Below, piece by piece: positions 21,900 to 32,100 of a stretch of 64,000 nt of DNA; the stretch's first letter is position 1; every line of letters starts with the position of its first letter. The translations under genes were made by a program, and so were the position numbers. The notes below the pieces were generated by a model. The model saw only the letters and a list, made by a program, of their open reading frames with translations. It did not search any database and was not told the origin of the DNA. Source of the DNA: Georgenia sp. TF02-10 (lineage in GTDB: Bacteria > Actinomycetota > Actinomycetes > Actinomycetales > Actinomycetaceae); the NCBI RefSeq assembly GCF_022759505.1, contig NZ_CP094289.1:3844001-3908000 (forward strand), written 5' to 3'.

Positions 21900-23656
21900 C
21901 CGGTCGCCTCCGGGGTCCGCAGCCGCTCGGCCAGGGCCATCACGACGGCGGTGAGCACCGCCAGCACGACGGCGCCGGCCAGCGCCATGCCGTAGTTCTC
22001 CGCGCCGGGGCGGCCGAGCAGCCGGAACACGACGACGGGCAGGGTGGGCCGGTCCGGCCGGGCGAGGAACGCCGTCGCGCCGAACTCCCCGAGGGAGACG
22101 GCGAAGGCGAACCCGACCGCCAGGCCCAGGCCGCGGACGAGGAACGGGCCGTCCACGGTGGCGAGCACCCGGCCCGGGGCGGCGCCGAGGGTGGCCGCCG
22201 CCTCGCGCAGCCGGGGGTCGATCGCGCGGAGCACCGGCAGGACGGTGCGCACCACCATCGGCACGGCCACCACCGCCTGCGCCAGCGGGACCAGGACCAG
22301 GGAGGAGCGCAGGTCCAGCGGGGGCCGGTCGAGGGTGATGAGGAACCCGAAGCCGACGGTGACCGCCGAGACCCCCAGCGGCAGCATGAACACCGCGTCC
22401 AGCGCGCCGGCGGCCCGGCGGGCGGCGCGGGCCCGGGGCCGGCGGGAGAGCACCAGCGCCACCGCCACGCCCACGACGATGGCGAGCACGGTGGCGTCCA
22501 CCGCCACCCGCAAGGAGTTGGCGGCCGCCTCCCAGACGGTCACGGTCAGCGCGCCGGTGCCGGTGCTGCCCAGGGCGCGGTAGTTCGCCAGGCCCCACCC
22601 GCCGTCGGGCTGGTGCAGGGAGCGCACGACCAGCCCGAGCAGCGGCGCGGCCAGCAGGGCGAGGACGACGGCGGTCACGGCGGCCGGCAGCAGGTCCGGC
22701 CCGGGGCGCCGGCCGCCCCCGGCGCGGGGGGCGAGCAGGCGCAGCGGGTGGTCGGCCGGGGTGTCGCGCAGCCGCAGGGCCCGCTCCTGCCGGGCCCGGG
22801 TGCGGCCGGCCACGGCGAGCGCCGCGGCGACCACGGCGAGCTGGACGACGGAGAGCACGGCGGCCGCCCGCAGGTCCAGGAACTGGGTGGTCTGCACCCA
22901 GATCTCGGTCTCCACCGTCCCGTACCCCGGGCCGCCGAGGATGAGGACCACGCCGAAGGCGGTGGCGCAGAACAGGAACACCACCGAGGCGGCGGAGGCG
23001 ATCGCGGGCGCCAGCGCCGGCAGGGTGACCGTGGCGAAGGCCCGGGCCGGGGAGGCGCCCAGGGCCCGGGCGGCCTCCTCCGCGCGCGGGTCCAGCCGGG
23101 CCCACATGCCGCCCACCGTGCGCACCACCACCGCGTAGTTGAAGAAGACCAGGGCGGCGACGACGGCGGCGAAGGTGCCGTCCAGGCCGAGGAAGCCCAG
23201 CGGCCCGCCCGCCCCGAGGAGGGAGCGGAAGGCGACCCCGACGACGACGGTGGGCAGCACGAACGGGACGGTCACCGCCGCCCGCACCAGGCCCCGGTCG
23301 GGGAAGGAGCAGCGGTAGAGCAGGTAGGCGCCGGGCAGGCCGAGAAGCACCGACACCGCGGTGCCCGCCGCGGCCTGGGCCAGGGTGATGCCGATGACCC
23401 GCCAGGTCCGCGGGCGGGCGAAGACCTCCGCGAACCCGGACAGGTCGGCGGCGCCGTCGGGGAAGAATCCGCGGGCGACCAGGGTGCCGACCGGGTAGGC
23501 GAAGAAGACGCCGAGGAAGACCAGCGGGACGGCCGCGGTCAGGCCCCAGCCGAGCAAGGACGGCGCGCGGCCGGCCAGCGGCCGGCGGGCGGGGCGCTGC
23601 CGGGCGGGAGCCGGCGTGGGCCTGGGGGCGGGCGGCGCGGGTGCGGTTGCGGCCAT
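21893..23656 (-). CDS. thiP: Thiamine ABC transporter permease, two-domain
   Basis: A 587-residue membrane permease with two tandem transport domains, typical of ThiP. The first EAA loop is EEAARALGASPARAFATVTL and the second REAAATLGAAPGRVLATV. Roughly 12 transmembrane helices are expected. The ATG at 23656 overlaps the stop of the substrate-binding gene by one base (TGATG). A hydrophilic Pro/Arg-rich N-terminus of about 35 residues precedes the first helix. Confidence 0.9.
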   Translation of the reverse strand: MAATAPAPPAPRPTPAPARQRPARRPLAGRAPSLLGWGLTAAVPLVFLGVFFAYPVGTLVARGFFPDGAADLSGFAEVFARPRTWRVIGITLAQAAAGTAVSVLLGLPGAYLLYRCSFPDRGLVRAAVTVPFVLPTVVVGVAFRSLLGAGGPLGFLGLDGTFAAVVAALVFFNYAVVVRTVGGMWARLDPRAEEAARALGASPARAFATVTLPALAPAIASAASVVFLFCATAFGVVLILGGPGYGTVETEIWVQTTQFLDLRAAAVLSVVQLAVVAAALAVAGRTRARQERALRLRDTPADHPLRLLAPRAGGGRRPGPDLLPAAVTAVVLALLAAPLLGLVVRSLHQPDGGWGLANYRALGSTGTGALTVTVWEAAANSLRVAVDATVLAIVVGVAVALVLSRRPRARAARRAAGALDAVFMLPLGVSAVTVGFGFLITLDRPPLDLRSSLVLVPLAQAVVAVPMVVRTVLPVLRAIDPRLREAAATLGAAPGRVLATVDGPFLVRGLGLAVGFAFAVSLGEFGATAFLARPDRPTLPVVVFRLLGRPGAENYGMALAGAVVLAVLTAVVMALAERLRTPEATGW

Positions 23657-24798
23657 CACCCGACCACGATCTCGGTCCAGGCGGTGACCCACTCCTCCCG
23701 GTGGGCGGCGATGTCGGCGGGGTCCACCTGGTGCGGGTCCTCGGCCAGCGGGGCGTGCGCGGCCCACTCCTCGGGCAGCGGCACGTCGGCCACCGGGTAC
23801 ATGTACATCTGGCCCGGGATGTCCTGCTGGACGGGGTCGGAGAGCAGGAAGTCGACGAAGGCGCGTGCGCCCTCGGGGTTGGCCGCCCCGGCGATGACGC
23901 CGGCGTACTCCACCTGCCGGAAGCAGGTGTCGAGCAGCGCGCCGGTGCGCGGCTCCGCGTCGTCCTCGGGCACCTCCGCCGCCGGGGAGGAGGAGTAGGA
24001 GACGACCAGCGGGCGGGGGCCGGCGCCCTCGGAGCCGGAGAAGTCCACGTAGTAGGCGTCCGACCAGCCCTCGGCCACCCGCACCCCGTTGGCGGCCAGG
24101 TCCGTCCAGTACTGCTGCCACCCGTCGGTGCCGAACGCACCGATGGTGGCGAGCAGGAAGGCCAGGCCGGGCGAGGAGGTGGCCGGGTTGGTGACGACGA
24201 GCAGGTCCCGGTAGGCCGGGTCGGTGAGGTCCGCCAGGGTGCGGGGCTCGGGGATGCCGCGGTCGGCGAACCAGGCGTGGTCGACGTTGACGCACACGTC
24301 CCCCCGGTCCACCGCGGTGAGGTGGCCCTCGTCGTCGACGGCGTTCTCGGCCACCCCGGCGGGGGCGTCGGCCGGGGTGTAGGGGTCAAGCACGCCGGCG
24401 TCGATGGCGCGGGCGGCGAAGCTGTTGTCGATGCCGTAGACGACGTCGCCGAGGGGGGAGTCCTTGGTCAGCACGAGCTGGTTGACCAGCGCCCCGCCGT
24501 CGCCGGGGGCGACCATGGTGAGCCGGTAGCCGGTGTCCGCCTCGAACTGGTCGAGGAGGTCCTGGCTGACGCTGAACGAGTCGTGGGTGACGACCGTGAG
24601 CTCCCCGCCCGCGGCGGTGCCGGTGCCGTCACCGGTGCCGCCGGGGGTGTCGCCGTCGTCGCCGCCCCCGCCGGTGAGGCTGCACGCGCCGAGCACGGCG
24701 GTGGCGGCGAGCGCGGCGAGGGCGGTGCGCCGACGGCGGGTGCGGGCGGTTGAGCGGTGGCTGGTGCGGGCGGCCGAGCGGTCGCTGGTGGTGGTCAT
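23656..24798 (-). CDS. thiB: Thiamine ABC transporter substrate-binding lipoprotein
   Basis: A 380-residue lipoprotein that captures thiamine outside the membrane. The Arg-rich N-terminus is followed by a hydrophobic core and lipobox LGAC (Cys about residue 39), then a Gly/Asp-rich tether. The mature domain matches ThiB/TbpA-type binding proteins: LTVVTHDSFSVSQDLLDQFE, NQLVLTKDSPLGDVVYGIDN, and FLLSDPVQQDIPGQMYMYPV near the end. First gene of the thiBPQ operon, controlled by the TPP riboswitch upstream. Confidence 0.93.
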   Translation of the reverse strand: MTTTSDRSAARTSHRSTARTRRRRTALAALAATAVLGACSLTGGGGDDGDTPGGTGDGTGTAAGGELTVVTHDSFSVSQDLLDQFEADTGYRLTMVAPGDGGALVNQLVLTKDSPLGDVVYGIDNSFAARAIDAGVLDPYTPADAPAGVAENAVDDEGHLTAVDRGDVCVNVDHAWFADRGIPEPRTLADLTDPAYRDLLVVTNPATSSPGLAFLLATIGAFGTDGWQQYWTDLAANGVRVAEGWSDAYYVDFSGSEGAGPRPLVVSYSSSPAAEVPEDDAEPRTGALLDTCFRQVEYAGVIAGAANPEGARAFVDFLLSDPVQQDIPGQMYMYPVADVPLPEEWAAHAPLAEDPHQVDPADIAAHREEWVTAWTEIVVG

Positions 24799-24867
24799 GG
24801 CTCCTCCTGGCGGGGAGGGGCTGCACCCCGGGCACGGCGGGCGTGCCCGGGGTGCCTGGAGAGATAT

Positions 24868-24950
24868 CCCGACTTCCTTCGCCGGTGCTAACCGGGCAGG
24901 TTCGAGGGTCTGCGTTGCCGCACTCTCAGCGCCTCGCGGCGCTCCCCTGT
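24868..24950 (-). ncRNA. TPP riboswitch (THI element)
   Basis: On the minus strand the conserved THI-box parts appear in order: GGGGAGC (24941-24947), the GCTGAGAGT core, GACCCTCGAACCTG, GGTTAGCACCGGCGAAGGAAGT. They form the five-stem TPP aptamer. It starts about 150 bases upstream of thiB and should reduce expression of the thiamine importer when TPP is plentiful. Confidence 0.95.
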
Positions 24951-24986
24951 CGTTTCGCCGGCGAGCCTACCAGGGCCGGAGCGACC

Positions 24987-25244
24987 TCAGTGCTTGTCGA
25001 CCCGCTTCTCGGCGGGGTAGACCTTGGCGGCGCCCTTCAGGGCGTAGTGCCGGGCCAGGCCCAGCAGCGCACCGGAGACCGCGGCGAAGACGATGACCTG
25101 CCACGCGCCGACGTCGGGGTCGTCCTCGTCGGTCGGGGGCTCGTGCCCGGTGATGGCCTTCCAGCCGCCGTCGACGATCTTGTTCGTCAGCACCCCGGCC
25201 GCCAGCAGCGCCCCGGTGCTGATGAGCCTCCAGCCCATGTCCAT
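24987..25244 (-). CDS. DUF4235 family membrane protein
   Basis: An 85-residue protein of the actinobacterial DUF4235 family with two membrane segments (LISTGALLAAGVLTNKIVDG and WQVIVFAAVSGALLGLARHY). The central KAITGHEPPTDEDDP loop is typical. No function is known. It is likely a separate transcription unit between the Mnh operon and the riboswitch. Confidence 0.85.
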   Translation of the reverse strand: MDMGWRLISTGALLAAGVLTNKIVDGGWKAITGHEPPTDEDDPDVGAWQVIVFAAVSGALLGLARHYALKGAAKVYPAEKRVDKH

Positions 25245-25403
25245 TGCATCTCCGTCGGTAGTGGTTACTGCCCACCGTCGATCATGCCCGAACGGCGGCG
25301 GTCCTGCTCAGCGGGGCGGCGGGGTGGGCCGACGCACCCGGGCCGGGGGTCGACCCGCCGGCCGATGCGGCACGTACGGGCGGGCGGGGCGCCGGGCGCC
25401 GCC

Positions 25404-25847
25404 TCACCCGCGGACGGCGCCGCCGTCGGCGTCCGGGGCCGAGCTGCCGCCGGCGTCCCGGGCGGTGCGGCCGTCGCCGTCGAAGCCCTCGGCGGACCGC
25501 TGGGCGGCGGCCAGGTCCTCGGTGAGCTCGTCCACCACCAGGTGGTCCGGGTCAACCTTGCCGGTCCGGTACCCAGCGCGGCCGACCATGTGGGCCGAGA
25601 TCGGCGCGGTGATGAACTGGAACGCGACGACGAGCACCAGGGTCCAGGCCACCACCGAGTCCTGCACCACCAGGGCGAGGCCGGCCATCATCAGCGTCAG
25701 CCCCAGCACCTGGGGCTTGGCCGCGGCGTGCATCCGGGAGAGCAGGTCCCGGAAGAAGCTCACCGAGATCGCGGCGACGAGCGTCAGGGTCGCCCCGAGC
25801 ACGAGCAGGGCGGTGCCCGCGGCCTCGGCCGCCGTGGCCCAGGTCAT
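25404..25847 (-). CDS. mnhG: Na+/H+ antiporter subunit G
   Basis: A 147-residue MrpG/MnhG subunit with about three membrane helices; SFFRDLLSRMHAAAKPQVLG is the family's conserved block. A hydrophilic Asp/Gly/Ala-rich tail of about 45 residues extends beyond the usual length. Last gene of the mnhACDEFG operon; its ATG overlaps the stop of mnhF (ATGA). The Mrp complex exports Na+ in exchange for protons and supports pH and salt tolerance. Confidence 0.92.
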   Translation of the reverse strand: MTWATAAEAAGTALLVLGATLTLVAAISVSFFRDLLSRMHAAAKPQVLGLTLMMAGLALVVQDSVVAWTLVLVVAFQFITAPISAHMVGRAGYRTGKVDPDHLVVDELTEDLAAAQRSAEGFDGDGRTARDAGGSSAPDADGGAVRG

Positions 25848-26455
25848 CGCTCCCCCTCGGTGGCCGGCCTCGCGGTCGGCCCGGTGCTCGGCGGCTCGGC
25901 CCGCGGTACCGGGCCGCCGTCGGCCGGCTCGGCCCGCGGCGCCCCGCCGCCGTCGACCGGCCCCCCGCGGGGCGTCCCGCCGTCGACCGGCCCGGCCCCG
26001 GGAGCCCGGCCGGCGACGCCCGTCCGCTCCTCCTCCTCGGCCGGCCCGCCGGGCAGGCCGTCCTCGTAGCCGCGCTCGCGCAGGTCCGCGGCGTCCGGGT
26101 CGTGCACCGGGGCGTCCTCGTCGGCCATGCTCTGCTGCGCGGCGAGGAGCTCGCGCAGCTCCTCCCGGCTCAGGATGCGTGCCTCGTCGGGCCGGTCCAC
26201 GGGCACGAACCGGGCGATGGTCACCGACCCGACGAACCCGACGACGGCGAGCACCACGAGCACGGGGAGCAGGTCGCTGCGGTCCTCCGCCGCGGAGATG
26301 ACGGCGACGACGCCGAGCACCACGGCGGTGATCACGTCCAGGGCGACGACCCGGTCGAGCATGCTCGGGCCGCGCTCCATCCGGACCAGGGCCACGATCC
26401 CGGCCAGGCCGAGCGCGATCCCGCAGTAGAGGAAGGCGACGGTCTGGGCTGTCAC
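25844..26455 (-). CDS. mnhF: Na+/H+ antiporter subunit F with long C-terminal tail
   Basis: A 203-residue protein whose first 90 residues are a normal MrpF/MnhF subunit (three helices; MERGPSMLDRVVALDVITAV and VGFVGSVTIARFVP). A 110-residue hydrophilic tail follows, ending in repeated Pro/Gly/Ala units (GPVDGG, PRAEP). MrpF proteins are normally about 90 residues, so the tail is a lineage-specific addition, probably cytoplasmic. The GTG start at 26455 overlaps the mnhE stop (GTGA). Confidence 0.9.
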   Translation of the reverse strand: MTAQTVAFLYCGIALGLAGIVALVRMERGPSMLDRVVALDVITAVVLGVVAVISAAEDRSDLLPVLVVLAVVGFVGSVTIARFVPVDRPDEARILSREELRELLAAQQSMADEDAPVHDPDAADLRERGYEDGLPGGPAEEEERTGVAGRAPGAGPVDGGTPRGGPVDGGGAPRAEPADGGPVPRAEPPSTGPTARPATEGER

Positions 26456-27048
26456 CGGCGCACCTCCGGCGCGCTCGCCAGCCGGCCGGCCCGCGGGGAG
26501 GACCCGGGCACGAACCCGGCCTCGAGGAGCTCCTCGCGGGAGGCGAGGGCCCGCAGGATGCGTTCCTCCTGCGCGAGCACCGTGTGGTGCGCCTGGTCCA
26601 GCCCGCCGGCCAGGTCGAGGTCGAAGATGTGGATGTACAGCATGCCCAGGAGCCGGTGCGCCTCGACCACGATCGACCCCGGGACCAGCGAGGTCATGCC
26701 GGCCGTCATGGTCAGGTAGGTGTCGGAGTGCGAGCGCAGCTGCACCCGGATGACCGCGCCGGTGGGCTGGCGCCGGCGCAGCGTCATCCAGCTGATCTGC
26801 AGCGAGGCCACCACCACGTCGTAGGCGAACCGGGCGGCGAGGCGCACCACCCCCCAGGGCCGGAACCGTCCGTCGAAGGGCAGCCGGGGCAGCGGCATGA
26901 CGGTGGTGACCACCAGCGCCACGACCAGGCCGAGCATGACGTTGGCCCAGGTGATCTCCCCCCACAGCAGCACCCAGACGATGGTCAGCCAGGCCAGCAT
27001 GCCCCAGGAGGTGCGGGGCCAGCGGCGGGCGGGCGGCGCCGTCGTCAT
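26452..27048 (-). CDS. mnhE: Na+/H+ antiporter subunit E
   Basis: A 198-residue MrpE/MnhE subunit with N-terminal helices (MLAWLTIVWVLLWGEITWAN) and a conserved soluble part (MTAGMTSLVPGSIVVEA, then LLGMLYIHIFDL). It is needed for assembly or stability of the complex rather than forming the ion path. ATG 27048 overlaps the mnhD stop; its own stop overlaps the mnhF start. Confidence 0.92.
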   Translation of the reverse strand: MTTAPPARRWPRTSWGMLAWLTIVWVLLWGEITWANVMLGLVVALVVTTVMPLPRLPFDGRFRPWGVVRLAARFAYDVVVASLQISWMTLRRRQPTGAVIRVQLRSHSDTYLTMTAGMTSLVPGSIVVEAHRLLGMLYIHIFDLDLAGGLDQAHHTVLAQEERILRALASREELLEAGFVPGSSPRAGRLASAPEVRR

Positions 27049-28583
27049 CCCTCCCCCTCCTCCGCCACCTGCCGGGACTGCCCGGTCCCCCGCTCCAGGT
27101 CCGGCAGCACCGCGGTGACGTAGGGGTCCCGGGCGCGCAGGTCGTGGGCGGCGGTGTCGGTGTAGGTGTACAGCGGCCCGGAGCCGAGGGCGAGGACGAG
27201 GGAGAAGGCGACCAGGCCGGCGGCCGAGCCGACCATCCCGCGGGGCATCGTCGTCGTCGGCAGCGGCTCGGGCGCCTCCTGCCAGAACGCCATGTTCCAC
27301 GCCTTGGTGATGGCGTACAGGGTGAGCAGGGAGGTGACCAGCCCGCCGGCGACCAGGCCGTAGGACAGCGCCGAGCCGTCCTGCGCCGCCGCCTGCACCA
27401 GGCCGGCCTTGCCGAAGAAGCCGGTCAGCGGCGGGATGCCGGCGAGGTTGACCGCCGGGACGAAGAACAGCACCGCGAGCAGCGGCGCGAGCTTGGCCAG
27501 CGACCCCAGCCGGACCAGGGAGGTGGTCCCGCCGCGCCGCTCGATCAGCCCGGCCACCAGGAACAGGGAGGTCTGCACGGTGATGTGGTGGGCGACGTAG
27601 TAGATGGCGGCGGACAGGCCGTCGTCGCTGCTGGTCGCCACCCCCCAGACCATGTAGCCGATGTGGGAGACGAGGGTGAAGGACAGCAGCCGCTTGATGT
27701 CCTCCTGGGCGACGGCGCCGAGGATGCCGACCACCATGGTCGCCAGCGCCGCCCACATGAGCAGGTCGTCCAGCCGCCCGGCGGGGAAGAGCAGGACCTG
27801 GGTGCGGATGATGGCGTACACCCCGACCTTGGTGAGCAGGCCGGCGAACACCGCGGTGACCGGGGCGGGCGCCGTCGGGTAGGAGTCCGGCAGCCAGGCC
27901 GAGAGCGGGAAGATGGCCGCCTTGATCCCGAAGGCGACGAGCAGCATGAGCTGCAGCACCGTCTGGGTGCCCGGGGCGATCTCCGGCAGCCGCAGCGCGA
28001 GCTGGGCCATGTTCACGGTCCCGGTGGCGGCGTAGACCAGGGCGAGGGCGATCAGGAAGACCACCGAGCCGAGCAGCGAGACGACCACGTAGATGGTCCC
28101 GGCCCGGATCCGCTCCCGGGTGCCGGAGAGGCTGATGAGCACGAAGGACGCGGCGAGCAGGATCTCGAAGCCGACGTAGAGGTTGAACAGGTCTCCGGAC
28201 AGGAACGCGTTGGACACCCCGGCGGACAGGACGAGGAAGGTGGGGTGGTAGATCGCCACCGGGGCGCCCTCGTCGCCGTCAGCCACCCCCTGGGACAGGG
28301 AGTAGACCAGCACGGCGAGGGTGACCGTGATGGACACGACCAGCATCAGGGCGCTGAGCCGGTCCGCCACCAGGGAGATCCCCACCGGCGCGGCCCACCC
28401 GCCGACGTCGAGGACGATCGGCCCGGAGTCGACCCGGACCAGCAGCACGACGGCGACGGCGAGCACCACCGCCAGCGTGGCGAGCGCGACGACGCCCTGC
28501 ACCCGGCGGCGGCGGGCGAGCGCCAGCGCCGCGCCGGCACCCACCAGCGGCAGCACCACCGGGAGGGCGACGAGCCAGGTCAT
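27045..28583 (-). CDS. mnhD: Na+/H+ antiporter subunit D
   Basis: A 512-residue proton-channel-like subunit, homologous to NuoM/NuoN of complex I. It has about 14 helices, the conserved helix-5 glutamate in YVGFEILLAASFVLI, the lysine-containing FGIKAAIFPLSAWLPDSYPT block, and the quinone-transporter motif around ISHIGYM-type LVSHIGYMVWGV. The ATG overlaps the mnhC stop; its stop overlaps mnhE. Confidence 0.95.
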   Translation of the reverse strand: MTWLVALPVVLPLVGAGAALALARRRRVQGVVALATLAVVLAVAVVLLVRVDSGPIVLDVGGWAAPVGISLVADRLSALMLVVSITVTLAVLVYSLSQGVADGDEGAPVAIYHPTFLVLSAGVSNAFLSGDLFNLYVGFEILLAASFVLISLSGTRERIRAGTIYVVVSLLGSVVFLIALALVYAATGTVNMAQLALRLPEIAPGTQTVLQLMLLVAFGIKAAIFPLSAWLPDSYPTAPAPVTAVFAGLLTKVGVYAIIRTQVLLFPAGRLDDLLMWAALATMVVGILGAVAQEDIKRLLSFTLVSHIGYMVWGVATSSDDGLSAAIYYVAHHITVQTSLFLVAGLIERRGGTTSLVRLGSLAKLAPLLAVLFFVPAVNLAGIPPLTGFFGKAGLVQAAAQDGSALSYGLVAGGLVTSLLTLYAITKAWNMAFWQEAPEPLPTTTMPRGMVGSAAGLVAFSLVLALGSGPLYTYTDTAAHDLRARDPYVTAVLPDLERGTGQSRQVAEEGEG

Positions 28584-29101
28584 CGGCGCTCCTCCTCCCC
28601 GGCGAGGGCGGCCTCGTGGCGGCGGCGGCGGGCGCGCTCCTCCTCGGCGCGGGCGGTCTCGTCCCGCACGGCCGCGGCCTCCTCGGCCAGGGTGGTGCCG
28701 GCGTCGTCGGTGGCCCGGGTGGACAGCTCGTCGCGGGCCGCGCGGCGGGCGATGCGACGGTCCTCCAGGTCGTCCTGGACCTCGTCGTGGCCGTTGAGCT
28801 GCCAGGAGCGATAGGCCATGGCGAGCAGGAAGGCGGTCATGCCCAGGGTGATCACGATGGCGGTCAGCGTCATCGCCTGGGGCAGCGGGTCGGACATCTC
28901 CGCCGGGTCGGTCTGGTCCAGCAGCGGCGGGCCGCCGGCCCGGCCGCCGGCGACGAGCATGAGCACGTTGACGCCGTTGGAGATCAGCGCGGTGCCGATG
29001 ATCACCCGGGACAGGGAGCGCTCGAGGATGAGGTAGACCCCGGTGCCCACGAGCACCGCGACCAGCGCGACCAGGACGATGGCGGGGGTGGTGTCGATCA
29101 T
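28580..29101 (-). CDS. mnhC: Na+/H+ antiporter subunit C
   Basis: A 173-residue NuoK-like subunit with three helices (VGTGVYLILERSLSRVIIG; LISNGVNVLMLVAGG; AMTLTAIVITLGMTAFLLAM). The last 60 residues are a charged, Arg/Glu-rich, probably coiled-coil tail (from DEVQDDLEDRRIARR) that extends the usual length of about 115. ATG 29101 overlaps the mnhA stop. Confidence 0.93.
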   Translation of the reverse strand: MIDTTPAIVLVALVAVLVGTGVYLILERSLSRVIIGTALISNGVNVLMLVAGGRAGGPPLLDQTDPAEMSDPLPQAMTLTAIVITLGMTAFLLAMAYRSWQLNGHDEVQDDLEDRRIARRAARDELSTRATDDAGTTLAEEAAAVRDETARAEEERARRRRHEAALAGEEERR

Positions 29102-32100
29102 CGCTGGTCTCCCGAAAGGTCCGCGGCCGCGGCGGCCAGGTCCGCGCGGGTGTCGGCGGCCGGCAGCGGGTCCTCCACCGTGCTGGCCGGGTCGTCGAAG
29201 GCGAGGTCGGGGGCCTGGTTGCCCTCCAGCTCGCCCTGCCGGTCCACCTCGGCGCCGAGGGAGCGCAGCACGTCCAGCACCATGCCCACGACGACCAGGT
29301 AGACGCCGGTGTCGAAGGCCAGGGCGGTGGTCAGGTGCACGTCGCCGAACACCGGCAGGGTCAGGTCCACCACCGCGCTCTGCAGGATCGTCCCGCCGAA
29401 GAGCACCGGGACCAGCCCGGCGCCGGCGGCCAGGAACAGGCCGCCGCCGAGGAGGTGGCCCGGGTGGAGGGGGGTGGCCGCGGCGAGCTCGAAGCGCCCG
29501 CCGGCCAGGTACCGCACGATCAGCGCGACGCCGGCGACCAGGCCGCCGGTGAACCCGCCGCCGGGGGCGTTGTGCCCGGAGAACAGCAGGAACAACGAGA
29601 ACACCAGCATGGTGTGGAACACCAGGCGGACGCCGACCTCGAAGATGACCGACCGGCGCTGCGGGGCCAGGGTGACCTCCCCCACCAGCCACCGCCGGCC
29701 CCGGCCGCCGCGGGCGCCGCGGGCGCGCGCGGCGCGGTCTCCGGCCTGCCCGGCGCGGCCGCCGGCCTGGCGGTCGCCGTCCCCGGGCGGGCGGCGCAGC
29801 GCCGCGGCCGGGTCCGGCAGCCCGCCGGCCCAGACCGTGGGCCGGGCGGTGGCCTCGGCCAGCGCGGCGGCCTTGTCGCGGCGGCCGGTGCGGGTGCGCA
29901 GGAAGATCAGCGAGGCGACCCCGGTGGCGGCGACCACGACGACCGAGATCTCCCCCATGGTGTCCCAGGCCCGGATGTCGACCAGGGTGACGTTGACGAT
30001 GTTCTTGCCGTACCCGTACTCGTAGGCCTCGGCGGGGTAGTCCACGGTGACCGGCGGGTGGATCCGGGCGCCCGCGGCGAGCACGCCGAGGGCGGCCACG
30101 GTGACCCCGACGACGGCGGCGAGCACCGCCCGCCACCAGCGGGAGGAGGCCAGCGGCCGGTTGGAGAAGTAGGCGGGCAGCCGCCGCAGGACGAGGACGA
30201 AGACGACGAGGGTGACCGTCTCGACCAGCACCTGGGTCAGCGCCAGGTCCGGGGCGCCGTGCAGCTCGTAAAGCAGGGCGACGCCGTAGCCGGAGACGCC
30301 GAGCAGGAGGACCGCCTTGAGGCGGCGGCGGGCCCGGGCGGCCAGCAGCGCGCTGAGGGCGACGAGCACGGCGACGACCACCTGCAGCGGGGTGTCCCAG
30401 GCCCGCAGCCCGGCCGGCCAGGAGTCCCCGGCCGCCAGGGCGGCGCCGCCGGCCAGCACCACCACCGCGACGAGGATGGTGGCCAGGTAGGCCGGCAGGG
30501 AGCCGCGCTGGGTCCAGGCGGTGACGTCGGCGGCGAGGTTCTCCAGCACCCGCAGCAGGCGGCGGTACCCGCCCTCGGCGCCGTCGAAGGTCCGGAAGGA
30601 CCGCTGGAACCGCTCCACCGCGTCCCGGCCGAGGAACAGCGCGACGCCGACGACGAGCACGGCCACCGTGGTGAGGACCGGGACGCCGACGCCGGCCCAG
30701 AGGGTCAGGTGGCCCTCCGCGCCCGGGTAGAGCGCGGCGTGCGGGGCGAGGTAGCGCTGCAGCGCGCCGGGCACCAGGCCGAGGGCCAGGCTGAGCGCGG
30801 CGAGCACCACCGGCGCGGCCGCGATCAGCCGGGAGGCCTTCTGCGGCTCGGCGGTGGCCACCCCGGGCTTGGTCGCGAACGCGCCCCACCACAGCCGCAG
30901 CCCGTAGGCCACGGTCAGCGCCGAGCCGGCGGCGACGGCGACCAGCACCACCCAGTCGAGCCCGCCGCCGCGGTGCTCCAGGCCGGCCAGGGCGCCCTCC
31001 TTGGCCACGTAGCCCACCAGCGGCGGGACCCCGGCCATGGAGGCCGCGGCGACGGCGGCCGTGACGGCCATCAGCGGCGCCCGGCGCCCCAGCCCGGAGA
31101 TCTGCCGCAGGTCCCGGGTGCCGAGCGACCAGTCGATGATGCCGACGACGAGGAAGAGGCAGGCCTTGAACAGCGCGTGCGCGACGAGCAGGGCGAGGCC
31201 GGCCAGCGCGACCGCGGCGTCGTCGTACCCGACCAGGACCATGATCAGGCCGAGCTGGGAGACGGTGCCGAAGGCGAGGATGAGCTTCAGGTCGTACTGC
31301 CGCAGCGCGCGGTAGCCGCCGAGCAGGAGCGTGCCCAGGCCGACGGCGAGGACCATCCACCGCCACACGGTCAGGTCGGCGAACCCGGGCGCCAGCCGCG
31401 CCACCAGGTAGACGCCGGCCTTGACCATGGCGGCGGCGTGCAGGTACGCCGAGACCGGGGTGGGCGCGGCCATCGCCGCCGGCAGCCAGAAGTGGAACGG
31501 CAGCTGGGCGGACTTGGTCAGCGCGCCGAGCAGGACCAGGCCGACGGCGGTGGGCACCAGCGCGGCCGGGTCGCCGGCGCCGAGGGTGCCGGCCGCGGCG
31601 GAGCCGACGAGCTCGCTGAGCCGGTAGGAGCCGCCGTCGGCCTCGCCGAGGATGATCAGCCCGCCGAGCATGGCCAGCCCGCCGGCGGTGGTGATGATGA
31701 TCGCCTGCAGGGCCGCCCGGCGGGAGGACTGCCGGTCGTGGTAGTGGCCGATCAGCAGGAAGGAGAAGATCGTCGTCAGCTCCCAGAACACATACAGCAT
31801 CAGGGAGTCGTCGGTGGTGACCAGCCCGAGCATGGCGCCGGCGAAGGCGACGAAGGACCCGGCGAAGCGGCCCAGGGCGTGGGCCGTGGCGGAGAAGTAG
31901 GCGGCGCAGTAGACCAGGACCAGGGCGCCGATCCCGCCGACGACGAGGGTCATCACCCAGGCGAGGGTGTCCAGCCGGAACGCCAGGTCCAGGTTCAGCG
32001 CCGGGACCCAGGGGACGACGACGGTGGGGTGGTCCCCGGCGAGGACCCGGCCGGTCTGGGCGGCGGCCCAGACGGCGGCGGAGCCGGGGACGGCGGCCAG

